64,000 nt of DNA from Marinobacter halotolerans (GTDB lineage Bacteria; Pseudomonadota; Gammaproteobacteria; Pseudomonadales; Oleiphilaceae): assembly GCF_008795985.1 (NCBI RefSeq), contig NZ_VMHP01000001.1, positions 992,001 to 1,056,000 on the forward strand, read 5' to 3'. Of this stretch, positions 44,578 through 53,764 are shown piece by piece (the stretch's first letter is position 1; the number at the start of each line of letters is the position of its first letter). Under the pieces are notes generated by a model. The model searched no databases. It was not told the DNA's origin and saw only the letters and a list, made by a program, of their open reading frames with translations. The position numbers and the translations under genes were made by a program.

Positions 44578-45639
44578 ATGAAAACCCGCGCCACACCGCT
44601 TAACCCCCATAACCGCTTTCAGCCGATTGTGACTGACCGCCAGCAGGATGACGGATGGTATCAGGACCCGGCGGATCAGATCTGCCCGGATTCCGTGGCA
44701 ACGGAAGTGGTGGATGAGCGGGTAAAAAGCATCATCAGCCGCAACCAGTCGCCGGACGTGCCCTTCGACCAGTCCATTAATCCCTACCGGGGTTGCGAAC
44801 ACGCGTGCGTTTACTGTTTTGCCCGACCCACCCATGCCTACTGGGACATGTCGCCGGGGCTGGATTTTGAGACCCGGCTGATTGCCAAACCGGGCGCCGC
44901 GGATCAGCTTCGCAGAGAGCTGGACAAGCCGGGCTATCGGGTGTCTGCCATTGCCCTGGGCGTCAATACGGACGCCTACCAGCCGGTTGAGAAGGACCGG
45001 GGCATTACCCGTCAGATACTGGAAGTACTGGCCGAATACCAACATCCAGTCTCCATTATCACCAAGGGTGCCCTGATTCTCCGTGATCTGGATCTGCTAT
45101 CGGAAATGGCCGCCAAGGGCCTCTGCTCGGTGCGGGTCAGCCTCACCACCCTGGACAATACCCTCAAAGGCCGGATGGAGCCGCGCACAGCTGCACCCGC
45201 CACACGCCTCAAGATCATCCGGGAACTCACCGCAGCCGAGGTGCCCACCGGTATCATACTCGGTCCGGTGATCCCGTTTATAAACGACCATGAAATCGAG
45301 GCAATTCTGAGAGCCGCGGCCGATGCCGGCGCCCAACGGGCAAGTTGGATTATGCTGCGCCTGCCCCTGGAACTGGACGAGCTCTTCCGCGACTGGCTGC
45401 AAAGACATTACCCGGACCGGGCCGAGCGAGTGATGGGCCGCATCCGTGATCTGCGCGGTGGTAAAAGTTACGATGCCACGTTCGGGCGCAGGATGACCGG
45501 CAGCGGGCCCTATTCCGACCTGATCCGCCAGCGCTTCGCGAAGCGGGCAAAACAGCTGGGGCTGGGGCTGCATGAGGCCGAGCCATTGCGCACGGACCTT
45601 TTCCGGCGCCCCGGGGGAGAGCAAATCAGCCTTTTCTAG
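44578..45639 (+). CDS. PA0069-family radical SAM protein, SOS-controlled
   Basis: A 353-residue radical SAM enzyme with the iron-sulfur motif CEHACVYC (CX3CX2C) in NPYRGCEHACVYCFARPTHA. A TIM-barrel half follows (SIITKGALILRDLDLL, RVSLTTLDN). The family resembles spore photoproduct lyase-like (SplB) proteins, and PA0069 is, as I recall, a member of the Pseudomonas aeruginosa LexA regulon, which fits the LexA box upstream. A role in DNA-damage response is likely but the reaction is unknown. Confidence 0.88.
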   Translation: MKTRATPLNPHNRFQPIVTDRQQDDGWYQDPADQICPDSVATEVVDERVKSIISRNQSPDVPFDQSINPYRGCEHACVYCFARPTHAYWDMSPGLDFETRLIAKPGAADQLRRELDKPGYRVSAIALGVNTDAYQPVEKDRGITRQILEVLAEYQHPVSIITKGALILRDLDLLSEMAAKGLCSVRVSLTTLDNTLKGRMEPRTAAPATRLKIIRELTAAEVPTGIILGPVIPFINDHEIEAILRAAADAGAQRASWIMLRLPLELDELFRDWLQRHYPDRAERVMGRIRDLRGGKSYDATFGRRMTGSGPYSDLIRQRFAKRAKQLGLGLHEAEPLRTDLFRRPGGEQISLF

Positions 45640-46600
45640 ATCCGACAAAGCAGCCAGGGAGAGCAGCCACATTACCAGCCCCATCACCAGACACACCGTT
45701 ATCAACGAACAGCGTCTGACTCTCACGGACGGGCGCACCCTCGCGTTTACGGATCAGGGGGACCCGGACGGCTATCCGTTGATATTCGGCCATGGCATGC
45801 CCGGCTGCCGCCTGGAGGGCAGGTTTCTGCATCAGCGGGCCATGGAGCACGGCTTCCGGATACTGACACCGGACCGCCCGGGCATCGGCGAGTCCGATTT
45901 TCAGCCGGGCCGCACCCTGCTGGATTACCCGGAGGATATCCGCCAACTTATTGATGTTTTGGGAATACGGCGCTTCAGCCATATGGGTTGGTCCAGCGGT
46001 GGCTCTAGAACCCTGGCCTGCGGATACCGGCTCGGGGCGCGCATGGATCTGGGCATTTGCCTGTCCGGTTTTACCCATTTCGGGGAATATCAGGGTACCC
46101 AGCGCGTGATTGAGGGCACGCGTTGGCCGGGGCCGCGACTGGCTCGCCTGAGCCCAGCGCTGGTTCGTCTGGTAGTGCGTATCGTCGTATGGATGTCCCG
46201 TCGACACCCGGGGCTGTACCTGCGCGAAGCAAGGCAGCTGGTCAGCGAGCAGGACCGTCAGCTGCTCGGCCAGCTACAGAAACAGGGGCACTTCCGGCAG
46301 GACCAGCTCGCCTGCCTGGCCAGCGGCGGCCATGCCATTGCCACGGACCTGCTGACCGAGCTGGTTGACTGGGGCTTTCATCTGTCCGAAGTGGCTACGC
46401 CAGTGTGGGTCTATCAAGGTGAACAGGACCCGTTTGTCCCCGAGGATTATGCCCGGCACCTGACATCGAGGCTGCCCAAGGCAACTCTCACTCTGATGCC
46501 CGGCACAGGCCACCTTTACCCCATGGACGAGCAGTTCCAGACAACCCTGTTTCGCCGTATCCGCCAGGCCATCAGCGACGCCTCAGACCCGTCGCCATAA
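45572..46600 (+). CDS. Alpha/beta hydrolase
   Basis: A 342-residue alpha/beta-fold hydrolase with FGHGMPGCRLEGRFLHQ (oxyanion region), GWSSGGSRTLACGY as nucleophile elbow (Ser in WSSGG), an Asp in QGEQDPFVPEDY and His in GTGHLYP. The conserved fold begins at about residue 40. The only in-frame ATG before it lies at 45572, inside the end of the radical SAM gene (68-base overlap); the true start may be a non-standard codon after that gene. The substrate is unknown. If it is cotranscribed with the radical SAM gene it would also be SOS-induced. Confidence 0.75.
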   Translation: MRPSHCARTFSGAPGESKSAFSRSDKAARESSHITSPITRHTVINEQRLTLTDGRTLAFTDQGDPDGYPLIFGHGMPGCRLEGRFLHQRAMEHGFRILTPDRPGIGESDFQPGRTLLDYPEDIRQLIDVLGIRRFSHMGWSSGGSRTLACGYRLGARMDLGICLSGFTHFGEYQGTQRVIEGTRWPGPRLARLSPALVRLVVRIVVWMSRRHPGLYLREARQLVSEQDRQLLGQLQKQGHFRQDQLACLASGGHAIATDLLTELVDWGFHLSEVATPVWVYQGEQDPFVPEDYARHLTSRLPKATLTLMPGTGHLYPMDEQFQTTLFRRIRQAISDASDPSP

Positions 46601-46606
46601 CGGCTA

Positions 46607-46672
46607 GACCTAGGTCGTAAAGACACCGCTTTTTCGTTCCGTTAACTATCGAATATTGCTAAGTTGACCTAG
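46607..46672 (+). promoter_or_regulatory. Repeated GACCTAG motif upstream of the TRAP operon
   Basis: A perfect palindrome GACCTAGGTC (46607-46616) and a second GACCTAG (46666-46672) lie 50-60 bases apart in the upstream region of the TRAP operon. They may be sites for an activator or repressor of substrate-induced transport. No regulator gene is adjacent. Confidence 0.35.
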
Positions 46673-46687
46673 AGTAAGGAGTTACTC

Positions 46688-46703
46688 CTCCCGAAATCGG
46701 GAG
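46688..46703 (+). other. Hairpin in the dctP leader
   Basis: CTCCCG-AAAT-CGGGAG forms a perfect 6-base-pair stem 41 bases before the start codon. It is too close to the gene and lacks a T-run to be a normal terminator. It might stabilise the 5' end of the mRNA. Confidence 0.4.
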
Positions 46704-46744
46704 AGGCTCTCAACACAAAAACGACAAAAGAGGCTAGAAGAGCA

Positions 46745-47821
46745 ATGAAGATCCGTTCTGTTCTATCCGCAGCTGTGCTGGCTGTAGCCACCACATTTGC
46801 CTCAACACAGGCTCTCGCCCAGGACACCGTTACACTGCGCCTGGCGGAAACCTGGGGACCCAACTTTCCGATTTTCGGTGACACCACCAAGCGCATGGCA
46901 GAGCTGGCCGAAGAAATGTCCGGTGGCCGTCTGCGTATCCGCATCGATTCCTCCAACAAGCATAAGGCGCCCTTCGGCGTATTCGACATGGTCAAAGCCG
47001 GCCAGTACGACATGGGGCATTCCGCCTCCTACTACTGGAAAGGCAAGGTTCCCGAGACCCTGTTTTTCACCAGTATGCCGTTCGGCATGACCGCCATCGA
47101 GCAATACGCCTGGTTCTACCACGGCGATGGCATGGAACTCATGCAGGAAGTCTATGAACCGCACAACATGATGTCCTTCCCGGGCGGCAACACCGGCGTG
47201 CAGATGGGCGGCTGGTTCCGCAAGGAAATCAACTCCCTGGAAGACCTCCAGGGCCTGAAAATGCGCATTCCCGGCTTTGCCGGCGAAGTCTTTGCCGAAG
47301 TGGGCGTCAACCCTACCAACATTCCGCCGGGTGAGCTGTATACCGCGCTTGAGCGCAACACCATTGATGCAGTTGAGTGGGTAGGCCCGGCACTGGATCT
47401 GCGCCTTGGTTTCCAGCAGATTGCCGACTACTACTACACCGGCTGGCACGAGCCCGCCACCGAGCTGCAGTTCCTGGTCAACCAGGACACCTGGGATGAG
47501 CTGCCGGAAGATCTGAGAGCTATCCTGCGAACAGCGATGCGTCTGTCAGCCTACGATATGCTGGTACAGTCGCAGCATGCGAACGCAGTAGCCTGGGCAA
47601 ACATCAAGGACGAGCACCCGAACGTGCAGATCAAGCAGTTCCCCGAAAGCGTTTTCCAGGCCATGTACAAGGCCAACGAAAAGCTCCTGAAGGAGGCTGC
47701 CGAGGGTAACGAGCAAGCCGCTCGCATCATCGAGTCCCAGGAAGAGTATCTGAACAAGTCCCGTGCCTACACGGACATTTCGACCCGTGCCTACCTGAAC
47801 ACCATGGCCGAAGTCGAGTAA
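46745..47821 (+). CDS. TRAP transporter solute-binding protein (TakP-like, 2-oxo acid type)
   Basis: A periplasmic binding protein of 358 residues with a signal peptide ending LALA (about residue 25). The family core appears as LKMRIPGFAGEVFAEVGV, IPPGELYTALERNTIDAVEW (the arginine-containing ligand strap) and a C-terminal region rich in helices. The AGQYDMGHSASYYWKGK and EWVGPALDLRLGF stretches match TakP and related proteins that bind 2-oxo acids such as pyruvate, so a monocarboxylate is a more likely ligand than a C4-dicarboxylate. A terminator-like hairpin after the gene should allow more binding protein than permease. Confidence 0.85.
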   Translation: MKIRSVLSAAVLAVATTFASTQALAQDTVTLRLAETWGPNFPIFGDTTKRMAELAEEMSGGRLRIRIDSSNKHKAPFGVFDMVKAGQYDMGHSASYYWKGKVPETLFFTSMPFGMTAIEQYAWFYHGDGMELMQEVYEPHNMMSFPGGNTGVQMGGWFRKEINSLEDLQGLKMRIPGFAGEVFAEVGVNPTNIPPGELYTALERNTIDAVEWVGPALDLRLGFQQIADYYYTGWHEPATELQFLVNQDTWDELPEDLRAILRTAMRLSAYDMLVQSQHANAVAWANIKDEHPNVQIKQFPESVFQAMYKANEKLLKEAAEGNEQAARIIESQEEYLNKSRAYTDISTRAYLNTMAEVE

Positions 47822-47840
47822 GATAGCGTTAGTCACAGAG

Positions 47841-47871
47841 CCGGGATCGCTCTCCGAGAGGTCCCGGTTTT
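47841..47871 (+). terminator. Terminator or attenuator between the TRAP binding-protein and permease genes
   Basis: CCGGGA (47841-47846) pairs with TCCCGG (47862-47867), the inner part can extend with CTCT/GAGAG, and TTTT follows (47868-47871). It lies 20 bases after the binding-protein stop and 50 before the small permease, giving partial read-through. Confidence 0.7.
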
Positions 47872-47921
47872 GTCGTTTGTAGCCACTGAAAATCGCCAAA
47901 CCGGTTGGCGGAGGACCTGTA

Positions 47922-48467
47922 ATGCGCTGGATTATCAAACTGGACGAGGGCCTGGCCCGCCTCTCCAATCTCTGCGGCTGGGTCGCCTGCGTGGCCATGA
48001 TCCTTATGGCCATCAATGTGTTCTATGACGTTGTGGCCCGTTACGCGTTCAACGAAGTGTCCATCGGGATGCAGGAAATGGAATGGCATCTCTATTCGGT
48101 GGTCTTCATGCTGGGTATTCCCTACGCGCTGCGCACAGACGGCCATGTAAGGGTGGACGTGTTCTACACACGGTGGAGCAACAAGGCCAAAGCCTGGGTC
48201 AACCTGGTCGGCGCCTTTATTTTTATCATTCCGTTTGCGTACCTGATTGGCTATTACGGCTACAGCTTCGCCATGGAATCCTACAATATGGGTGAAGGCA
48301 GCGGCGATCCGGGCGGCCTTCCCCACCGCTGGATCGTTAAATCGGTGATTCCGATCACGGCGTTTTTCATCGCCACCGCCGGCCTTAACATGGCGACCTT
48401 TGCCCTGCGAGTAATGTCCGGAGAGAAAGAATACGAAGGTGAGCACAGCGCGGGAGGTCTGGCATGA
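47922..48467 (+). CDS. TRAP transporter small permease (DctQ type)
   Basis: A 181-residue inner-membrane protein with four predicted helices, starting IKLDEGLARLSNLCGWVACV and containing RYAFNEVSIGMQEMEWH and DGHVRVDVFYTR, both typical of DctQ. It bridges the binding protein and the large permease. The stop overlaps the start of the large permease (ATGA). Confidence 0.9.
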   Translation: MRWIIKLDEGLARLSNLCGWVACVAMILMAINVFYDVVARYAFNEVSIGMQEMEWHLYSVVFMLGIPYALRTDGHVRVDVFYTRWSNKAKAWVNLVGAFIFIIPFAYLIGYYGYSFAMESYNMGEGSGDPGGLPHRWIVKSVIPITAFFIATAGLNMATFALRVMSGEKEYEGEHSAGGLA

Positions 48468-49759
48468 TCGGTATGATTATGTTCGGCGTGGCCCTGCTGA
48501 TGTTGATGGTGGGCTTCCCGGTGGCGTTTACCTTTGGTGGCGTTGCCCTGTTTTTCGGGATCTATGCCGAGGGCATGGACCTGTTCGCCTTTATGCCTTT
48601 CCGCATTATGAGCGTGATGCAGAACACGGTACTGATGGCGGTGCCGCTGTTCATCTTCATGGGCGTTGTGCTCCAGCGCACCCGTTTGGCGGAACAGCTG
48701 CTGACTTCCATGGGCCGCCTGTTTGGCGGGCTCCCCGGCGGGCTGGCCATCTCCACCATACTGGTTGGCGCGCTGCTGGCTGCCTCCACCGGTGTTGTCG
48801 GCGCCAGTGTCGTGGCCATGGGTCTGATTTCCCTGCCGGTCATGCTGGCTCATAACTACGACAAGCGTCTGAGCACCGGCACCATCTGCGCCTCCGGCAC
48901 CCTGGGGCAGATCGTGCCGCCGTCCATTATCCTGATTATTCTGGGAGACGTACTCGGCCTGCCGGTGGGTGACCTGTTCAAGGCCGCGGTCTGGCCCGGC
49001 GTTATCCTGATCGGCCTGTATATCGGCTATATACTGGTGCTGACCCGCCTGAAACCCGAGATGGCCCCGGCCATGCCGGAAGACCCTACCCGTTCCCGCA
49101 AGCAGGAAATCGGCTCGGCATTGCTGGCCATCATCCCGCCGCTGGCGCTGATTGTTGTTGTTCTGGGGTCAATCTTTACCGGTATCGCCACACCCACCGA
49201 ATCCTCGGCCCTGGGTGGCGTAGGAGCGGTAGTGCTGGCCATCCTTTACGGTCAGTTCTCATTCAAGATGGTCTGGAATGCGTCCAAAGACACGGTGAAG
49301 GTCACCGCCATGGTATTCGCCATTCTGATTGGCGCCACCGCCTTCTCCATGGTGTTCAGCTACACCGGCGGTGACTACCTGCTGGAAGACTGGCTGCACA
49401 TGCTGCCCGGCGGCGAGTGGGGCTTTATCATCCTGGCGATGCTGGTGATCCTGATTCTCGGCTTCTTCATCGATTTTGTAGAGATTTCGTTCATCATCGT
49501 GCCAATCCTGGCACCGATCGCCGAATCCATGGGCATCAACATGCTCTGGTTTGCCATCCTGATCGCTATGAACCTTCAAACCAGCTTCCTGACGCCCCCG
49601 TTCGGATTCTCGCTGTTCTACCTCAAAGGCGTAGCACCGCCGGAGGTCCGAACGGTGGATATCTACCGGGGCATAGTGCCCTTCATTCTGATCCAGATTG
49701 TGGTACTGGCCATGATCATCATTTTCCCCGAATGGTTCGGAATGAGCTCAACCTACTAA
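48464..49759 (+). CDS. TRAP transporter large permease (DctM type)
   Basis: A 431-residue inner-membrane permease with about 12 helices, the translocating subunit of the Na+-driven TRAP system. Visible family features include GGLPGGLAISTILVGALLAA, IPPS-like IVPPSIILIILGDVLGL and FFIDFVEISFIIVPILAPI. Together with the upstream genes it makes a complete TRAP transporter, probably for a 2-oxo or other monocarboxylate. Confidence 0.92.
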   Translation: MIGMIMFGVALLMLMVGFPVAFTFGGVALFFGIYAEGMDLFAFMPFRIMSVMQNTVLMAVPLFIFMGVVLQRTRLAEQLLTSMGRLFGGLPGGLAISTILVGALLAASTGVVGASVVAMGLISLPVMLAHNYDKRLSTGTICASGTLGQIVPPSIILIILGDVLGLPVGDLFKAAVWPGVILIGLYIGYILVLTRLKPEMAPAMPEDPTRSRKQEIGSALLAIIPPLALIVVVLGSIFTGIATPTESSALGGVGAVVLAILYGQFSFKMVWNASKDTVKVTAMVFAILIGATAFSMVFSYTGGDYLLEDWLHMLPGGEWGFIILAMLVILILGFFIDFVEISFIIVPILAPIAESMGINMLWFAILIAMNLQTSFLTPPFGFSLFYLKGVAPPEVRTVDIYRGIVPFILIQIVVLAMIIIFPEWFGMSSTY

Positions 49760-49854
49760 AAACAGGCCGGTCCCCCTGTCAAATATGACAAACGCTGATA
49801 CTTTTCTATACTAAAGTCTATAGACAAGTCACAGCCAAAGGGGGACACGGCAAG

Positions 49855-51174
49855 ATGAGTGACAGCACGGCAAGAGACCCAATCGCTTACGAAAACCAGC
49901 CGGAAAAGCAACGGCCTCATGTACTCACACTGCCCACTGAAGAATCCCCGGCAGATCGCGAGCCTTACAGCTATGAGCGATGGCTTCTGGGCAAACTGTT
50001 ACGGATGGCCGGCTCTCCGCCGGTGCGCTTTGAGCTGTGGAACGGTGAGCTAGTCGAGCCCGAAGAGGCAACCGCCGAGTTCACTCTGCGACTGACTGAT
50101 CACAAAGCACTACTCACCCTGGTCACCAATCCCAATCTGGCATTCGGGGACCTCTACAGCGCCGGCCGCCTGCAGGTAGATGGGGATCTGTCCGAGTTAA
50201 TGGAAGTTCTCTATCGCCATGTACATAAGGCCCAGAGGCAGTGGCCCAAATGGCTGGAAGCGCTATGGCGCAATCACAGCCCCCGTTCCACCGGGATGTC
50301 TGAAGCCAGGGAAAACATCCACCACCATTACGATCTGGGCAATGATTTCTATCGGCTCTGGCTCGACGACGCCGAAATGCAATACACCTGCGCCTACTTC
50401 GAATCCCCGGACATTACTCTTGAGCAGGCGCAGCTGGCGAAACTGGAACATGTTTGCCGCAAGCTTCGCCTGAAACCGGGTATGACGGTTGCCGAAGCCG
50501 GTTGTGGCTGGGGCGGACTGGCCCGGTACATGGCCCGGGAATATGGCGTCAAGGTTCATGCCTACAACATCTCAAAAGAACAGTTGGCGTACGCCCGGGA
50601 AGAAGCCCGTCGGCAGAAACTGGACCATCTGATCGAATACATCGAGGACGACTACCGCAACATTGATGGCCAATACGATGCGTTTGTGTCCATCGGGATG
50701 CTGGAGCACGTGGGAAAGGAAAACTTTCCGGCCATGTCCCAGCTGATCCGCCGGGTACTCAAGCCCAATGGCCTGGCACTGCTGCACAGTATCGGCCGCA
50801 ATCGCCCCATGCTGATGAACGCCTGGATTGAAAAGCGCATCTTCCCCGGCGCCTACCCGCCCAGCATTTCCGAATTCGTCACCATCTGCGAGGAAGGCGA
50901 GTTCTCCGTGCTGGATGTGGAAAACCTGCGATTGCACTACGCCCAGACCCTGACCCACTGGATGGACCGTTTCCAGGGCCATCGCGAGCAGGTCACTGAC
51001 ATATACGATGAGCACTTTGCCCGGGCCTGGGAAATGTATCTGGCCGGATCCATCGCGGCCTTCCGTGCCGGCTCCCTCCAGCTCTTTCAGGTAGTGTTCA
51101 CCCACGGTCAGAACAACGAACTGCCTCAGAGTCGCCGGGACATTTACGAAACCTCAGCGGTACCGGAGGGCTGA
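49855..51174 (+). CDS. Cyclopropane-fatty-acid synthase-like phospholipid methyltransferase
   Basis: A 439-residue SAM-dependent enzyme of the CFA synthase family, which acts on unsaturated acyl chains of membrane phospholipids. It has the N-terminal lipid-binding extension (residues 1-140). The methyltransferase fold follows with HHYDLGNDFYRLWLDDAEM, the SAM motif EAGCGWGGLARYMAREYG, YNISKEQLAYAREEA and SIGMLEHVGKENF. It ends 2 bases before a FAD-binding reductase gene. In a normal CFA synthase no such partner is required; a paired flavoprotein is known for making branched or furan fatty acids, so the product may be one of these instead of a simple cyclopropane. Confidence 0.85.
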   Translation: MSDSTARDPIAYENQPEKQRPHVLTLPTEESPADREPYSYERWLLGKLLRMAGSPPVRFELWNGELVEPEEATAEFTLRLTDHKALLTLVTNPNLAFGDLYSAGRLQVDGDLSELMEVLYRHVHKAQRQWPKWLEALWRNHSPRSTGMSEARENIHHHYDLGNDFYRLWLDDAEMQYTCAYFESPDITLEQAQLAKLEHVCRKLRLKPGMTVAEAGCGWGGLARYMAREYGVKVHAYNISKEQLAYAREEARRQKLDHLIEYIEDDYRNIDGQYDAFVSIGMLEHVGKENFPAMSQLIRRVLKPNGLALLHSIGRNRPMLMNAWIEKRIFPGAYPPSISEFVTICEEGEFSVLDVENLRLHYAQTLTHWMDRFQGHREQVTDIYDEHFARAWEMYLAGSIAAFRAGSLQLFQVVFTHGQNNELPQSRRDIYETSAVPEG

Positions 51175-51176
51175 AT

Positions 51177-52304
51177 ATGGAGTATTACGATCTGATCATC
51201 GTGGGCGCCGGCCCTTCCGGCTCCACCCTGGCCAATGCCTTGCGCAACAGCGGAAAGCGCGTCCTGATACTGGACAAAAAGATCTTTCCCCGCGACAAGA
51301 CCTGTGCGGGGTGGGTGACTCCGGCAGTCATGAACAGCCTGAATATTGATCCTGAAGAGTACGGCAGGGGCCGCACGTTGCAGCCCATCAGCCAGTTCCG
51401 CATTGGCATGATGGGGCAGCCCGCGGTCGAGAACGATCATGGCGAGGTGGTCAGCTACGGCATTCGCCGGTGTGAATTCGACGCCTATCTGCTGGACCGG
51501 GTGGATTCCCCCAAGGAACTGGGCATCCCGGTCAAGAACATCCGAAAAGACGGCGGCAACTGGATTGTCAACGACACCTGGCAGGCGCCGCTGGTTGTTG
51601 GTGCTGGCGGGCATTTCTGTCCCGTGGCCAAGCTGCTCGGCGACGGCCCCGGCAGTCACGAGACCGTGGTAGCCGCCAAGGAAGTCGAGTTTGAGATGAC
51701 ACCGGAACAGGCCCAGCACTGCCAGGCCCGTGGCGATACTCCGGAACTCTGGTTCTGCAAGGACCTGAAGGGCTACGCCTGGGTATTTCGTAAAGAAAAC
51801 TTCCTCAACATTGGCCTGGGCCGGGAAGACAACCACAAACTGACCGAACACCTGAATGCTTTTGTGAACGAGATGAAATCCACCGGCCGTATTCCCGACG
51901 ACCTGCCTGGTCGTTTCAAGGGCCATGCCTACCTGTTATATGACCATGCCCAGCGCCCGTTGGTAGATGAGGGGCTGATGCTGATCGGCGATGCGGCCGG
52001 CCTGGCCTATACCCAGAGTGGCGAAGGCATACGCCCTGCCATCGAATCCGCCTTGATGGCGGCCGATCTTATCTGGGACCTGGAAGAATTCTCTGCCCAG
52101 TCGCTGCAACCCTACGGCGAGGCTATCGCACGCCGGTTTGGCAATCGTTCGGAGGAGCAGAAATCCGGCCTACAGGTTCCTGATTGGGTCAAGTCGCCCC
52201 TGGCCAGCACCCTCATGCGGTCCCACTGGTTCACCCGCAAAGTGGTCACCGAAAAGTGGTTTCTGCACCAGGAAGTACCACCACTGGAAGTAGCGCAGGT
52301 CTGA
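51177..52304 (+). CDS. Geranylgeranyl reductase-type FAD-dependent oxidoreductase
   Basis: A 375-residue flavoprotein of the GGR/digeranylgeranylglycerophospholipid reductase group. The N-terminal FAD site reads DLIIVGAGPSGSTLANALRN, then DKTCAGWV, a spot where GGR enzymes have a conserved Cys-Gly pair. A C-terminal FAD motif reads LMLIGDAAGLAYTQSGEGI. The substrate is likely an acyl chain made or altered by the methyltransferase encoded just upstream (2 bases apart). No transmembrane helix is evident. Confidence 0.8.
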   Translation: MEYYDLIIVGAGPSGSTLANALRNSGKRVLILDKKIFPRDKTCAGWVTPAVMNSLNIDPEEYGRGRTLQPISQFRIGMMGQPAVENDHGEVVSYGIRRCEFDAYLLDRVDSPKELGIPVKNIRKDGGNWIVNDTWQAPLVVGAGGHFCPVAKLLGDGPGSHETVVAAKEVEFEMTPEQAQHCQARGDTPELWFCKDLKGYAWVFRKENFLNIGLGREDNHKLTEHLNAFVNEMKSTGRIPDDLPGRFKGHAYLLYDHAQRPLVDEGLMLIGDAAGLAYTQSGEGIRPAIESALMAADLIWDLEEFSAQSLQPYGEAIARRFGNRSEEQKSGLQVPDWVKSPLASTLMRSHWFTRKVVTEKWFLHQEVPPLEVAQV

Positions 52305-52403
52305 CATGGCCCGGGCGGGGCGGTGATTTTCTCTATCACTGAAGGCAATTCCGCACTATGCTGACAGCTCCCCTGCTGTCCAATAACGTGCAAGACTGCC
52401 CCT

Positions 52404-53720
52404 ATGACTATTGATGTTCAGGCTCTGTTTCCCAAGCTGATCAATCTGTTGTTGGACACCGTTTTTGTCGTGGACGAATCGGGCCACATTGTTTTTGTCA
52501 GCGATGCCTGCGAACAACTGCTGGGTTATACCGCCGCCGAGATGACCGGCCAGAAGATTTTCGAGTTCATCCATCCCGGGGATCGGGAACCCACCCGCAG
52601 AATCGCTCGCGAAGTAAACAAAGGCCAGCCCCGTACGAACATCGAAAACCGCTACATTCACAAAGATGGCAGCATCGTGCACCTTCTCTGGTCAGCGCGC
52701 TGGTATGAAGAAGACCGCCTGCGCATCGGAGTGGCCCGGGACATAACCGCACTGAGGCGGGCCGATCAGACCAAAAACGCCCTCTACCAGATATCCGAGG
52801 CAGCACACGACGCTGATACACTCCGCACGCTCTGTTCAGGCATAAGAGACGTAATCAGCGAACTCTTCCCGGGCGACACCCTGCACCTGGCGTTCTACGA
52901 CGCCGACAAGAAAAGCCTCAGGGTTCCGGACTGGGACAGTGAACACCCGGACGGTTGGCTCGAGACAGCCATTGAAGCCGGCACGCCACTGGCCAGGGTC
53001 ATTTCAGATCGACAGCCCCTGCTTGAATCCCGCCAAGAGCCGGCCCGTGACAACGCCAACATCCCGGCGGGGGACTGGCTCGGTGTTCCCCTGCTTTCCC
53101 GGGAATCGGTCCTCGGCATCCTGATTCTGGAAAGAACGTCCATCGCCGCCCCCCTGACCCATGCGGATCAGGAGCTACTCCAGTTTGTGGCCACACAGGT
53201 CGCCACCACGGTGGAACGCAAGAAAGCGGATGAGGAACTGCGGTTTATGGCCCACCACGACTCACTGACCGGCCTCACCAACCGCGCCCTGTTCCATGAC
53301 CTGCTGGGAACCTCCCTCCAGGCGGCAATAAACAAGGGGCAGCGACTGGCCCTGCTGTATCTGGACCTGAACGATTTCAAGCGCGTCAACGACACCTGGG
53401 GCCACGAGGCCGGCGACGAGCTGATACGGGAAGTGGCTCGCAGACTGGTCCAGGGTACCCGTAAGACAGACACCATCGGCCGCATGGGCGGTGACGAGTT
53501 TACGGTGCTATTGACCGATATCGACGGGGCACCAGGCGTGGTTGAAAAAGCAGTGGAGAAAATCCGTGAGATGCTGGCAGCCCCGGTGAGCTTCGACGGC
53601 CAGAGCGTCAGCGTCACCAGCAGTATCGGGGTGGCCCTGTATCCGGAAGATGGCGACACGGCCCGTCAACTGATAATCCGGGCAGACGCCAATATGTATG
53701 TGGACAAATACGGCGGGTAA
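52404..53720 (+). CDS. PAS-GAF-GGDEF diguanylate cyclase
   Basis: A 438-residue c-di-GMP synthase. The N-terminal PAS domain (residues about 1-120) starts DVQALFPKLINLLLDTVFVVDESG. A GAF-like domain (about 130-270) follows, then GGDEF (about 285-438) with the active-site motif RMGGDEFTVLL. An inhibitory-site RxxD (RKTD) lies five residues before GGDEF, so product feedback is possible. No transmembrane segment is clear, so the sensor is cytoplasmic. c-di-GMP could influence biofilm systems such as the amyloid cluster at 21128-26323. Confidence 0.9.
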   Translation: MTIDVQALFPKLINLLLDTVFVVDESGHIVFVSDACEQLLGYTAAEMTGQKIFEFIHPGDREPTRRIAREVNKGQPRTNIENRYIHKDGSIVHLLWSARWYEEDRLRIGVARDITALRRADQTKNALYQISEAAHDADTLRTLCSGIRDVISELFPGDTLHLAFYDADKKSLRVPDWDSEHPDGWLETAIEAGTPLARVISDRQPLLESRQEPARDNANIPAGDWLGVPLLSRESVLGILILERTSIAAPLTHADQELLQFVATQVATTVERKKADEELRFMAHHDSLTGLTNRALFHDLLGTSLQAAINKGQRLALLYLDLNDFKRVNDTWGHEAGDELIREVARRLVQGTRKTDTIGRMGGDEFTVLLTDIDGAPGVVEKAVEKIREMLAAPVSFDGQSVSVTSSIGVALYPEDGDTARQLIIRADANMYVDKYGG

Positions 53721-53724
53721 AGAA

Positions 53725-53755
53725 GGGCTCCGCTGCGGAATTGCGAACGGAGCCC
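53725..53755. terminator. Bidirectional terminator between the diguanylate cyclase and the DUF7282 gene
   Basis: GGGCTCCG (53725-53732) pairs perfectly with CGGAGCCC (53748-53755), with a 15-base loop, between two convergent genes. On the minus side TTCTTT follows. Neither side has a full T-run. Confidence 0.55.
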
Positions 53756-53764
53756 GACCGAAAG

